64,000 nucleotides of DNA, taken from contig CAVVTG010000001.1 of NCBI GenBank assembly GCA_963751105.1, forward strand, positions 434,001 through 498,000, written 5' to 3'. The stretch is from JACVRW01 sp963751105. Lineage in GTDB: Bacteria > Actinomycetota > Thermoleophilia > Solirubrobacterales > Thermoleophilaceae. The stretch's first letter is position 1. Every line of letters starts with the position of its first letter. Under the pieces are notes generated by a model. The model saw only the letters and a list, made by a program, of their open reading frames with translations. It was not told the origin of the DNA and ran no database searches. The translations under genes and the position numbers were made by a program. This document shows positions 16,235-26,110 of the stretch, one piece after another.

Positions 16235-17003
16235 GCTCCACCAGCAGCTGCTCGATCCGGGTGGCCCGCCCCTCGCCGTCCGCCTCCACCAGCACGCCGT
16301 TGAGCCACGGGTCCTCGGCTGAGGTCTCGAAGCGCACCTGGGTCAGCGTCCGAAAGCGCTCGAGTGCCTGCTCGCGCTTCACGCCGATCACGCCCCCGCG
16401 CGGACCGGTCATGCCCACGTCGGTGACGTAGGCCGTGCCGCCCGGAAGCACCCGGGCGTCGGCGGTGGGCACGTGCGTGTGGGTGCCGACGCAGGCGGTG
16501 GCGCGTCCGTCCACGTGCCAGCCCATGGCCACCTTCTCGCTGGTGGCCTCCGCGTGCATGTCGATCAGCACCGAGTCGGCTCGGCCGCGCAGCTCGGCGA
16601 GCAGGGCATCGGCCTCGGCAAAGGGCGAGCGCACGGCATCGAGGAACACCTGCCCGGAGAGGTTGATCACTCCCAGCCGCTGCCCGTCCTGCTCGACCAC
16701 CGTGTGCCCGCGGCCCGGGCTGCCCTTCGGGTAGTTGGCCGGCCGCACGATCCGCTCCTCGCGGTCGAGGAAGCCGTAGACCTCGCGATGGCGGTAGGCG
16801 TGGTTGCCCAGCGTGATGGCATCGGCGCCGGTGTCGAGCAGCTCGCGGGCGGTCTTCTCGGTGATGCCCACCCCGCCGGCCGCGTTCTCGCCGTTGACGA
16901 TCACGAAATCCGGCTGGTGCTCGTCACGCAGCCCCGGCAGCAGCGCCGCCAGCGTGCGCCGGCCCAGGCCGCCGACCACGTCGCCCACGAAGAGAAGCTT
17001 CAC
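16212..17003 (-). CDS. YmdB family metallophosphoesterase
   Basis: YmdB-type enzymes are dimetal 2',3'-cyclic nucleotide phosphodiesterases. The 263-residue protein begins MKLLFVGDVVGGLGRRTL (metal aspartate 8) and contains VIVNGENAAGGVGIT, GNHAYRHREV, DMHAEATSEKVAMGWH and GTHTHVPTADARVLPGGTAY, all family motifs. The GTG at 17003 gives the normal length. A CAGAAT about eight bases before it could be a -10 element. The gene diverges from the ABC transporter genes with only 28 bases between the starts. Confidence 0.93.
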   Translation of the reverse strand: MKLLFVGDVVGGLGRRTLAALLPGLRDEHQPDFVIVNGENAAGGVGITEKTARELLDTGADAITLGNHAYRHREVYGFLDREERIVRPANYPKGSPGRGHTVVEQDGQRLGVINLSGQVFLDAVRSPFAEADALLAELRGRADSVLIDMHAEATSEKVAMGWHVDGRATACVGTHTHVPTADARVLPGGTAYVTDVGMTGPRGGVIGVKREQALERFRTLTQVRFETSAEDPWLNGVLVEADGEGRATRIEQLLVELRAGTSP

Positions 17004-17031
17004 ACTGAGCGATTCTGCCAATCTGCGCGCG

Positions 17032-17748
17032 GTGGAAACCGGCACGCAGACCGCGACGACGATCGCCGCGCACGATCTGGTCAAGCGGTACGGCGAACGC
17101 GTGGCTCTGCGAGGGGTGTCTCTGAGCGCCGGCCCGGGCGAGCTGATGGCGGTGATCGGGCCCAACGGCGCCGGCAAGACCACGCTGCTCTCGATCCTCG
17201 CCGGGATCCAGCAGCCCGACGAGGGCAGGGTGGAGGCGGCCGCGCAGATCGGCTGGGTGCCCCAGCAGGCGGCGCTCTACTCGAAGCTCACGGTGCGGGA
17301 GAACCTGACCCTGTTCGCGCGGCTCGAGCGCTGCGACGACCTGGACGCGACCGTCGGGCGCATGCTCGACCTGACCGGGTTGGGCGACCGCGCCCGCGAC
17401 CTCGTGGGCACGCTGTCCGGTGGAAACCGCCAGCGGGTGAACATCGCGATCGGCCTGCTGGCGGCGCCCGAGGTGCTGCTCCTGGACGAGCCCAGCTCGG
17501 CGCTCGACCCGCGCCAGCGGGAGCGGCTGTGGGAGTTCATCCTCCGCCTCGCCGGTGAGGGCACCACGGTGCTCTACGCCACCCATCACATCCAGGAGGC
17601 CGACCGCTACGCCGACCGGCTGATCGTGCTCGCGGACGGTGAGAACGTCTTCGCGGGACCACCCGGTGAGCTCGAACGAGCCACCGGCACCACCGGGCTC
17701 GACTTCGAGCAGGCCTTCGTCCAGTTCCTGCACCAGCGGGGTCACTAG
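17032..17748 (+). CDS. ABC transporter ATP-binding protein
   Basis: This 238-residue ATPase subunit belongs to an ABC-2 type exporter. It has Walker A GPNGAGKTT (residues 43-51), a Q-loop region with IGWVPQQAALYSKLTVRENL, signature LSGGNRQRVNIAIGLL, Walker B VLLLDEPSSALD and the H-loop ATHH. The GTG at 17032 is the only start that gives a typical N-terminus. The permease gene follows after seven bases. The substrate is unknown; no resistance or lantibiotic gene is adjacent. Confidence 0.92.
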   Translation: METGTQTATTIAAHDLVKRYGERVALRGVSLSAGPGELMAVIGPNGAGKTTLLSILAGIQQPDEGRVEAAAQIGWVPQQAALYSKLTVRENLTLFARLERCDDLDATVGRMLDLTGLGDRARDLVGTLSGGNRQRVNIAIGLLAAPEVLLLDEPSSALDPRQRERLWEFILRLAGEGTTVLYATHHIQEADRYADRLIVLADGENVFAGPPGELERATGTTGLDFEQAFVQFLHQRGH

Positions 17749-17755
17749 CAAGCCG

Positions 17756-19093
17756 ATGCGCTGGCTGCTGCTCAAGGATCTGCGCATCCTGGCCCGCTCG
17801 CCCCTCCTGGTGGCGCTGCTGGTGCTCTACCCGATCGTGATCGCCGTGCTCATCGGCCTCGCGATCTCGCGCAGCCCGGACAAGCCGGAGGTGGCGATCT
17901 ACAACGGCCTGGCGGGACAGCCCGCGCAGGTCGAGCTCGGCGGCCGCGAGATCAACCTCGCCCAGGAGGGGCAGCGCCTGTTCGACGCCATCGAGCCCGT
18001 GCGCACGGACAGCCGCGAGGAGGCGATCCAGAAGGTGCGCGACGGGGAGGTGCTCGGCGCGCTGATCGTGCCCGACGACCTGGCCAGGAAGCTCCAGTCG
18101 GGGCTCGAGCCCGGGACCGTGGAGGTGGTCTACAACGCCGAGGACCCCGGCAAGCAGCAGTTCGTGGAGAACACCATCACCGCCCAGGTCCAGAAGGCCA
18201 ACGCCGCGCTCACCAAGCGGGTGGCCGAGGAGGCCCTTCAGCTGCTCGAGCTGATCTCCGACGGAGGCGAGTACAGCTTCCTGGGCCAGGACTTCTCCGT
18301 GCTCGGGCTGCGGGAGTCGGAGGAGATCCTGAAGGCGGCGCAGGCCGACCTGCCGGCCGGATCCGGCGAGCGCGAGGAGATCGACCGGGTGATCGCCTTC
18401 GCCGAGCTCGCGCGCGAGAACCTGTCCTTCTCCGACGAGGTCCTGGGCGTGGTGGGCGAGCCGCTGCGCGTGGAGGCGACCTCGCTCGACGGCGGGTCCA
18501 CCTCGCTCGACTCGTTCGCCGTGGCCCTCGCCGTGGCCGTGTCGCTGATGTTCATCACCCTGCTGCTGGCAGCGGGCACGCTCGCGCTCGAGCGGGAGGA
18601 GAACGCCTTCTCGCGGCTCGTGCGCGGCCTCGTCTCGCGCACCGGCCTGCTGCTGGAGAAGGCGGGCCTCGCGGCCGTGTGCTCGGTGGCCGTCTCGCTG
18701 GTGATGCTGGCCGGGCTCGGACTGTTCGTGAACCTGGACTGGGGGCGCTTTCCACTGTGGCTGCTCGCCCTCGCGCTGGGCGCCCTGGCCTTCGCGGCGC
18801 TGGGGCTGGCGATCGGAGCGTTCACCCGCGAGGTGCGCGCTGCCTCGCTGCTGGCCTTCATGCTCTGCCTGCCGCTCGCCTTCCTGGCGCTCGTGCCCTC
18901 CGGGGCGGTGGCGCCCGCGCTCTACGACGTGATCCGCGCGGTGTCGGCCGCCTTCCCCTTCAAGCCCACGCTCGACGCCCTCGATGCGGCCCTCAACGAC
19001 AGCGGCGGCCTGGCCGGCCCGCTGCTCCACCTGGCCCTGCTGTTCGTGGTCTTCGGCGGGCTGGCCCGCCTGGCACTGACCCGCTTCGCCTAG
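17756..19093 (+). CDS. ABC-2 type transporter permease
   Basis: This 445-residue permease is partner of the preceding ATPase. One membrane segment near the N-terminus (about residues 15-37, LLVALLVLYPIVIAVLIGLA) is followed by an extracytoplasmic domain of about 210 residues. Five membrane segments form the C-terminal half. This 1+5 layout is typical of ABC-2 exporters such as YhgE/Pip- or NatB-like proteins. The transported compound cannot be assigned. A glycerophosphodiesterase gene follows after 11 bases. Confidence 0.88.
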   Translation: MRWLLLKDLRILARSPLLVALLVLYPIVIAVLIGLAISRSPDKPEVAIYNGLAGQPAQVELGGREINLAQEGQRLFDAIEPVRTDSREEAIQKVRDGEVLGALIVPDDLARKLQSGLEPGTVEVVYNAEDPGKQQFVENTITAQVQKANAALTKRVAEEALQLLELISDGGEYSFLGQDFSVLGLRESEEILKAAQADLPAGSGEREEIDRVIAFAELARENLSFSDEVLGVVGEPLRVEATSLDGGSTSLDSFAVALAVAVSLMFITLLLAAGTLALEREENAFSRLVRGLVSRTGLLLEKAGLAAVCSVAVSLVMLAGLGLFVNLDWGRFPLWLLALALGALAFAALGLAIGAFTREVRAASLLAFMLCLPLAFLALVPSGAVAPALYDVIRAVSAAFPFKPTLDALDAALNDSGGLAGPLLHLALLFVVFGGLARLALTRFA

Positions 19094-19104
19094 GTCCTGC
19101 GCAC

Positions 19105-19797
19105 GTGACCTTCGTGATCGCCCACCGCGGGGCGCCCTCGCCGGGGGTGGCGGAGAACTCGGCCGCGGCGCTCGAGGGCGCGATCGCCGCGGGCGCGGAC
19201 ATGGTCGAGATCGACGTCAGGCGCAGCGCCGACGGCCGGCTCGTCCTCCTCCACGACCGCGTCGTGAACGGGCTGCAGGTGCGGCGCTCGACCCTCGCTA
19301 CCTTGGAGGAGGCGGCCGGGCACGAGCTGATGGAGCTCGCGGCCGCGGCCGAGCTCAGCGCAGGCCGCATCGGGCTCGACGTGGAGCTCAAGGAGGCGGG
19401 CCTCGAGGAGGACGCGCTGGCGGCTCTGCAGCCGCTGGTGGACGCGCCGGCGGCCACCGAGGCGCCGGTGCTCATCGTCACCTCCTTCCTGGACGGCGTG
19501 CTGCGGCGCTTCAGCCGGGTGGAGCCCTCGATTCTCACCGGCCTGCTGCTGGCCCGCGCGGGGAAGCGCCTGCCGCTGAGGAGGCTGGCCCTGTCCGGTG
19601 CGACCTACGTCCTCCCGCCGGCGCGGTCGCTGCGCTCCGGAGCGCTCGACAGCGCGGCCGAGGCCGGGCGGCCGGCGATTCCCTGGACGCTGAACTCCGA
19701 GCCGGCGCTGCGGGCGGCGTTCGAGCACCCGGCGGCAGTCGGCGTGGTCACCGATGACCCGGAGCTCGCGCTGACCCTCCGAGCGAGGGGCGTCTGA
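19105..19797 (+). CDS. Glycerophosphodiester phosphodiesterase
   Basis: GDPD enzymes hydrolyse deacylated phospholipids to glycerol 3-phosphate and an alcohol. The 230-residue TIM-barrel protein begins MTFVIAHRGAPSPGVAENS, with the catalytic histidine-arginine pair at residues 7-8. It continues with VEIDVRRSADGRLVLLHD, which supplies metal ligands and the second histidine, and LDVELKEAG. The GTG at 19105 places the HRG motif at the expected place. No signal peptide is present, so it acts in the cytoplasm. It probably shares a transcript with the ABC transporter. Confidence 0.9.
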   Translation: MTFVIAHRGAPSPGVAENSAAALEGAIAAGADMVEIDVRRSADGRLVLLHDRVVNGLQVRRSTLATLEEAAGHELMELAAAAELSAGRIGLDVELKEAGLEEDALAALQPLVDAPAATEAPVLIVTSFLDGVLRRFSRVEPSILTGLLLARAGKRLPLRRLALSGATYVLPPARSLRSGALDSAAEAGRPAIPWTLNSEPALRAAFEHPAAVGVVTDDPELALTLRARGV

Positions 19798-19938
19798 CGA
19801 CTTGTTCGCCCCATAGAGCAACAACTCGTCAGAGGCCCACCGAACGCCGGTCCCGCCCGCCCTCACTGCCGATCGGACTGCGCCAGACCCGGCGCGCACG
19901 AAGGAGCGGAGCGCGACCGCCGCCTAGACTCTCTCCCG

Positions 19939-20913
19939 ATGCCCTTCCCCGCCACCCGCCTGCGGCGCCTGCGCAAGACCGGCGTCCTGCGCGAGCTCGT
20001 GCGCGAGACCCGGCTCGGGCCCGCAGACCTCGTTCTGCCGATGTTCGTGCAGCTCGGGGAGGGCCGCTCGCCGGTGGAGGCCATGCCCGGCGTGGACCGG
20101 CTGTCGATCTCCCACGCGGTGGACGAGGCGGGTGAGGCCGCCGAACTCGGCATCCCGGCGGTGCTCCTGTTCGGAGTGCCCGCCGAGAAGGACGAGCAGG
20201 CCTCCGGCGCCTACGACGACGAGGGCGTCGTCCAGCTCGCCGTGAGGGCGATCAAGGACGCTCACCCCGAGCTCGTGGTGATGACCGACGTATGCCTGTG
20301 CTCCTACACCACCCACGGTCACTGCGGGGTGGTGCTCGAGGACGGGGAGATCGACAACGACCTGACGCTCGAGCTGCTCGCACGCACCGCGATCTCGCAC
20401 GCACGCGCCGGTGCGGACGCCGTGGCGCCCAGCGACATGATGGACGGCAGGGTGGGCGCGCTGCGGGCACAGCTCGACGCCGAGGGCCACAGGGACCTGC
20501 CGATCGTGGCCTACTCGGCCAAGTTCGCCAGCGCCTTCTACGGGCCGTTCCGCGAGGCCGCCGACTCCACTCCGGCCTTCGGCGACCGGCGCAGCTACCA
20601 GATGGATCCCGCCAACGCCGACGAGGCGGTGCGTGAGGCGCTGCTCGACGTCGAGGAGGGCGCCGACGTGGTGATGGTCAAGCCGGGCCTGCCCTACCTC
20701 GACGTGATCCGGCGCGTGAAGGACGCCACCCGCGTGCCGGTGGCCGCCTACAACGTGAGCGGGGAGTACGCCATGGTCAAGGCCGCGGCCGCGGCCGGCC
20801 ATGTGGACGAGCGGGCGATAGTGCTCGAGAGCCTCACTGCCCTCCGCCGCGCCGGAGCCGACTTCGTGATCACCTACCACGCCAAGGACGCCGCCCGATG
20901 GCTCAGCCGGTAG
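19939..20913 (+). CDS. hemB: Delta-aminolevulinic acid dehydratase (porphobilinogen synthase)
   Basis: HemB condenses two 5-aminolevulinates to porphobilinogen, the second common step of tetrapyrrole synthesis. The 324-residue protein has the zinc-site cysteines 119, 121 and 129 in DVCLCSYTTHGHCG. The Schiff-base lysines are K195 (AYSAKFASAFYGPF) and K248 (VMVKPGLPYLD). TAGACT at 19925-19930, eight bases before the ATG, without a clear ribosome binding site, suggests a leaderless start of the operon. The end overlaps the siroheme decarboxylase gene by 16 bases, and hemL follows. Confidence 0.97.
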   Translation: MPFPATRLRRLRKTGVLRELVRETRLGPADLVLPMFVQLGEGRSPVEAMPGVDRLSISHAVDEAGEAAELGIPAVLLFGVPAEKDEQASGAYDDEGVVQLAVRAIKDAHPELVVMTDVCLCSYTTHGHCGVVLEDGEIDNDLTLELLARTAISHARAGADAVAPSDMMDGRVGALRAQLDAEGHRDLPIVAYSAKFASAFYGPFREAADSTPAFGDRRSYQMDPANADEAVREALLDVEEGADVVMVKPGLPYLDVIRRVKDATRVPVAAYNVSGEYAMVKAAAAAGHVDERAIVLESLTALRRAGADFVITYHAKDAARWLSR

Positions 20914-21946
20914 CCAAGGTCCGCAGCCGCAAGGGCGGCTCGGCGGTGCCGCTCGACGACCTCGACAAGCGGCTGCTGAACCTCATGCAGGGCAGCTTCC
21001 CGATCGTGCGGCGGCCCTTCGCCCACGTCGCGGACCTGGCCGAGGTGAGTGAGGACGAGGTGCTGCGGCGGGCGGCGCGACTGCTCGACGAGCGCATCAT
21101 CCGCGAGATCACGCCCATCTTCGACACCCGCGTGCTCGGCTACCGGTCGATGCTGGTGGCCGCCCGGGTGGACGCCGAGAATCCGTGGCGCGCGGCGAAG
21201 ATCATCAACTCGCACCCGGGGGTCTCGCACAATTACCTGCGCGACCACGACTTCAACCTCTGGTTCACCATCGCCACCGAGCCGGACTCGCAGCTCGGCC
21301 TGGAGGGAACGCTCGAGCTGCTCCAGCGGCTGACGGGCGCGGAGTCGGTACGCGAGCTCCCCACACTGCGCCTGTTCAAGATCCGCATGGACCTCGAGAT
21401 GGAGAAGGGCACGGACGCGCTGGCCGCGGCGGCAGAGGACAGCGAGTACCTCGAGCCGGAGGCGATCGTGCTGTCCGACGAGGACGTGGCCACGATCAAG
21501 GCCACCCAGGGCCCGATGCAGCCAGTCGAGCAACCGTTTGCGCGGGCCGCGGCGGAGCTCGGTCTCTCCCAGGACGAGCTGTTCGAGCGGCTCGAGTCGC
21601 TCCAGGAACGACGCGCGCTACGCCGGGTCGCGGCGATCCTGTTCCACCGGCGGGCCGGCTTCTCGGCCAACGGGATGGGCGTCTGGAACGTCCCCGACGA
21701 GGCCGTCCTCGAGCTCGGCCCGAGAATGGCCTCCTTCCGCGGCATCTCTCACTGCTACCAGCGGCCCACGTACGCCGACTGGCCCTACTCGGTGTTCACG
21801 ATGGCCCACGGCCGCTCCAAGGAGGAGTGCGACGCGATCCTCGATTCGATCGCCGAGGACACCGGGATCCACGAGCGCCGCACGCTCTACTCCTCCACCG
21901 AGTTCAAGAAGACCCGGCTCCGCTACTTCACCGACGAGCACCGCCA

Positions 21947-21971
<25 letters not shown>
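20898..21971 (+). CDS. ahbAB: Fused AhbA-AhbB type siroheme decarboxylase (Lrp/AsnC-like)
   Basis: This 357-residue protein is made of two tandem homologous halves. Residues about 20-165 resemble AhbA/NirD, with LDKRLLNLMQGSFPIVRRPF, GVSHNYLRDHDFNLWFT and LPTLRLFKIR. Residues about 190-350 resemble AhbB/NirL, with GISHCYQRPTYADWPYSVF and STEFKKTRLRYF. In characterised relatives these proteins remove two carboxyl groups from siroheme. Each half has an AsnC-like winged helix, so automatic annotation as a transcription regulator would be misleading. The position between hemB and hemL supports a tetrapyrrole role. The later enzymes AhbC and AhbD are not in the window. Confidence 0.85.
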
Positions 21972-23241
<1,270 letters not shown>

Positions 23242-23245
<4 letters not shown>

Positions 23246-23628
23246 CGCTGCTCGCCCAGCTCGTGGCCGAGGTAGACCCTGCCGTGGGCCGCCACGCCCT
23301 GGCCGCGCCGGGAGAGGGCCGCTTCGAGAACCTCGACGCCGCCGGCGAGCGCCCGTTCGTGCTGGAGGCGGTCTACGAGGGCTACCTCATGCACTACGGC
23401 ACGCCGCGGGCCTTCGAGGGCATGGATGAGGACCTACGCCTGTTGGCGGGGGATGCGCTGTACGCACTCGGCCTGGAACGGCTGGCCCGGGCCGGCGACC
23501 TGGAGGCCGTGGCCGAGCTGGCCGACCTGATCTCGGCGAGCGCGCAGGCTCATGCCGAGGGCCGGCCGCGGGACGCGGAGGCGCTCTGGGAGCGCGGCGC
23601 CGCGGCCCTCTCGCACGCGCCACGATAG
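23242..23628 (+). CDS. Hypothetical helical protein of the hem operon
   Basis: This 128-residue protein is not firmly recognised. It starts with a GTG that overlaps the hemL stop by four bases, so it is co-translated with the tetrapyrrole enzymes. It appears all-helical and soluble. The stretch LLAGDALYALGLERLARAGD weakly resembles a helix of polyprenyl synthases, but the aspartate-rich DDxxD motifs are absent. A role as a small structural or regulatory partner is possible, but not shown. Confidence 0.65.
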
Positions 23629-23679
23629 GCTCGCGGCGCCTCGCGCGTGATAGCGCCAATCGTGCGCTACGTAACCATG

Positions 23680-23709
23680 TTGGCACTACTCTTGTAGCCG
23701 CGGGACAAT
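23680..23709 (+). promoter_or_regulatory. Probable sigma-70 type promoter of the qcr operon
   Basis: TTGGCA (23680-23685) and GACAAT (23704-23709) are separated by 18 bases, 13 bases before the qcrA GTG. The region is less GC-rich than its surroundings. It separates the hem and qcr gene groups. Confidence 0.5.
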
Positions 23710-23722
23710 CTCCCGAGACACT

Positions 23723-24391
23723 GTGGCCGATACACCGTCAAAGCCCGACAAGAAGTCGCGTTACACCGACCAACGCGGTGTGGCGGGCGCCTTCGAAGGC
23801 GAGACCATGACCCGTCGCGGCCTGATGACCGGCACGGCGCTGGCCGCCGGCGGGATCGCGACGATGGCCTTCGCGCTGCCCGGCCTGGGGTTCGCGCTCG
23901 GCCCGGTGTTCGAGGACACCAGCCCGACCCGCTGGCAGGACGTGGGCCCCGAGGACGACTTCAACGAAGAGACCTACGTGCCGCGGGTGATCAACATCGA
24001 GGCCTCGATCGGCGAGGCCGGCAAGACCACGATCTACGTCCGCACGTTCAATCCCGAGCGCGACAAGGTGATCGAGGGCCAGGATTCGCAGCCCTACGTA
24101 GCGATCTCCACTCGCTGCGCCCATCTCGGCTGTCCCGTGCGCTACATCCAGGCCTCGGGCAAGTTCGTATGCCCCTGCCACGGCGGGGTCTACGGCTTCG
24201 AGGGCCAGGTCGAGGGCGGCCCGCCGGTGCGCCCACTCGACCGCTTCTACACGCAGGTCACCGGCGGCCGGGTGGAGATCGGCGACCGCTTCTCGCTCAA
24301 CACCCAGCTCGAGCGTTTTGCTCCGCGTGACCCGTCGAACCACCTCGACGGGCTCTGGCAGTACCTCTACCCGTCGAGGCCGACCACATGA
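23723..24391 (+). CDS. qcrA: Menaquinol:cytochrome c reductase Rieske iron-sulfur subunit
   Basis: This subunit accepts electrons from menaquinol through a 2Fe-2S cluster. The 222-residue protein has an N-terminal twin-arginine-like sequence TRRGLMTG (RR at 31-32) followed by a hydrophobic anchor. The cluster ligands are in CAHLGC (132-137) and CPCHGG (150-155), with the proline loop GGPPVRPL after them. The start is GTG. It leads qcrA-qcrB-qcrC, and its stop overlaps the qcrB ATG. The tatA and tatC genes some 5 kb downstream fit Tat-dependent insertion. Confidence 0.93.
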   Translation: MADTPSKPDKKSRYTDQRGVAGAFEGETMTRRGLMTGTALAAGGIATMAFALPGLGFALGPVFEDTSPTRWQDVGPEDDFNEETYVPRVINIEASIGEAGKTTIYVRTFNPERDKVIEGQDSQPYVAISTRCAHLGCPVRYIQASGKFVCPCHGGVYGFEGQVEGGPPVRPLDRFYTQVTGGRVEIGDRFSLNTQLERFAPRDPSNHLDGLWQYLYPSRPTT

Positions 24392-25227
24392 AGACTCCCC
24401 AGCTACCCCGCCCATTGCGTCCCAAGCCCGGCCGCCCGGGCGAGAATGGAAACGGCAACGGTGCTCGCCGCAACGGCGGCAACGGCGCCGTGGTCGCTCC
24501 GCCCAAGCCCACGGTCAAGGACGCCGCTACCGAGGGTGCCGCCGCGTCGATCGGCTGGGTCGAGGAGCGCACCGGGCTCACCCCGTTCCTGCGCGGCTTC
24601 CTCTTCCGCAAGACGCCCAAGGGCACCAACTGGTTCTACACGCTCGGGTCGGCCACGATGTTCGCCTTCCTGTCGCAGGCCGTGACCGGTGTGTTCCTGG
24701 CCATGTACTACGAGCCGGATCCCACGCGCGCCTACGAGTCCGCCTCGCGCATCACCAACGAGGTCTTCCTCGGCGAGTTCGTGCGCGGCATGCACAAGTG
24801 GGGCTCGACGGTGATGATCATCCTGATCTTCCTGCACATGGGCCGCACCTTCTTCTTCGGGGCCTACAAGTACCCGCGCGAGATCAACTGGGTGATCGGC
24901 GTGGTGCTGCTCGTGCTCACCCTGGCCATGGGCCTCACCGGCTACCTGCTGCCGTTCGACCAGCGGTCCTTCTGGGCCACGGTCGTGGCGGTCAACATCA
25001 ACGCCTCGGGTCCCATCGTCGGTCCCTACCTCGCCGACTTCCTGAGAGCGGGGGCAGAATTCGGGCCCACCACGATCTCGCGCTTCTACGCGTTGCACAT
25101 GCTCGCCATTCCCGGGCTGATCGCTGCGCTGATCGGCGCTCACCTCTACCTGGTGGCCAAGCTCGGCACCACGGCGCCGCCGTGGCTGAAGGCCGAGAAG
25201 AAGGACCTCCTCCGCGAGGAGATCTAA
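24388..25227 (+). CDS. qcrB: Menaquinol:cytochrome c reductase cytochrome b subunit (b6-type N-terminal half)
   Basis: This is the diheme cytochrome b core of the complex, in the short four-helix form used by Firmicutes and by cytochrome b6f. The 279-residue protein has an unusual 60-residue N-terminal extension rich in G, N and P. Four membrane helices follow, carrying histidine pairs in FVRGMHKWGSTVM / LIFLHMGRTFF and ISRFYALHMLAIP / IGAHLYLVAKLG. The C-terminal half of a full-length cytochrome b is encoded separately by qcrC. Confidence 0.92.
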   Translation: MKTPQLPRPLRPKPGRPGENGNGNGARRNGGNGAVVAPPKPTVKDAATEGAAASIGWVEERTGLTPFLRGFLFRKTPKGTNWFYTLGSATMFAFLSQAVTGVFLAMYYEPDPTRAYESASRITNEVFLGEFVRGMHKWGSTVMIILIFLHMGRTFFFGAYKYPREINWVIGVVLLVLTLAMGLTGYLLPFDQRSFWATVVAVNINASGPIVGPYLADFLRAGAEFGPTTISRFYALHMLAIPGLIAALIGAHLYLVAKLGTTAPPWLKAEKKDLLREEI

Positions 25228-25392
25228 GGGTCCTGTGGTCTCCTCCTCGATTACACCCGCGTTCGGCGGCTGCGAACCTGCTCGTGACGCCAGCCACGAT
25301 GCTCGCCAATGCGCTGCATTGGCTGCGCTCGTGTCCGCCGTCACGCTTGGTTCTCGCTCGCCGAGCCGCGGCCGTACTCTCGGAGGAGACTC
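25228..25392. repeat. Hairpin-rich gap between qcrB and qcrC
   Basis: These 165 bases interrupt an otherwise compact operon. Two strong inverted repeats are visible: GTTCG/CGAAC (25261-25265 with 25273-25277) and GCCAATGC/GCATTGGC (25305-25312 with 25316-25323, three-base loop). The following GGCTGCGCTC and GAGCCGCGGCC strings recur in the repeat after the polyprenyl synthase gene, so this may be a member of a dispersed repeat family. A GGAGGAG ribosome binding site for qcrC ends the region. Confidence 0.5.
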
Positions 25393-26109
25393 GTGAACGC
25401 ACGCGAGCGCGAGCAGTACCTGCGCGAGTACTCGATACTCAAGACTCAGGGGAAGCCGTTCTTCCCCTACGCCGTGGCCAAGGACTCGCTGATGGCCGTG
25501 GTGGTGCTGATCGTGATCATCGTGATGGCGATCCTCTTCGGAGCCGAGCTCGGCCCGAAGGCGGACCCCACCACCACCACCTACACGCCGCGGCCCGAGT
25601 GGTACTTCTTCTTCCTGTTCGAGCTGCTGCGAGTGGTCAAGCCGCCCGAGCTGGTCTTCCTCGCCACCATCGGCATCCCCACGATCTGCCTGATGCTGTT
25701 GCTGCTCTTGCCCTTCTACGACCGGGGCCCGCAGCGCAACCCGCTGCGCCGCCCCATCGCCGTGGCCGCGGGCATCGCCACGATCGCGGCGATGGGTTAC
25801 CTCACGATCCTCGGCGCGCTGGCGGGTTCGCCCACCGAGATCGAGCTCGCCACCGCGCCGCAGTACGAGGAGGGCAAGGAGGTCACGGCCTCGTCGGGCT
25901 GCCTGGCCTGCCACAAGATCGGCGAGAACGGCGGCGCGCTCGGCCCCAACCTCACCGACATCGGCACCAAGCTGGGCCCGCAGGCCATCGAGCGCACGCT
26001 TCTCAACCCGACCTCGCCGATGCCGTCGTTCCAGTCGCTCAGGGACGAGAGCCCCGAGCAGTTCGACCAGCTGGTCGAGTACGTGGCCTCTCTCAAGGGC
26101 GAGGAATAG
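25393..26109 (+). CDS. qcrC: Cytochrome b subunit IV / cytochrome c fusion (QcrC-like)
   Basis: This 238-residue protein joins a subunit IV-like part to a C-terminal cytochrome c. The N-terminal part has three membrane helices and the quinol-site sequence TPRPEWYFFFLFELLR. The haem c motif CLACH is at residues 170-174, and the likely axial methionine M210 is in TSPMPSF. The same fusion is known from Bacillus QcrC and differs from the diheme cytochrome c of mycobacterial bcc complexes. The GTG start at 25393 has a GGAGGAG ribosome binding site five bases upstream. menG follows after one base. Confidence 0.9.
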   Translation: MNAREREQYLREYSILKTQGKPFFPYAVAKDSLMAVVVLIVIIVMAILFGAELGPKADPTTTTYTPRPEWYFFFLFELLRVVKPPELVFLATIGIPTICLMLLLLLPFYDRGPQRNPLRRPIAVAAGIATIAAMGYLTILGALAGSPTEIELATAPQYEEGKEVTASSGCLACHKIGENGGALGPNLTDIGTKLGPQAIERTLLNPTSPMPSFQSLRDESPEQFDQLVEYVASLKGEE

Positions 26110-26110
26110 C

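Noticed and set aside
18679..19104. Upstream extension of the glycerophosphodiesterase gene into the ABC permease
   Set aside because: The extension is out of frame with the permease, lacks similarity to the family, and the GTG at 19105 starts directly before the HRG motif.
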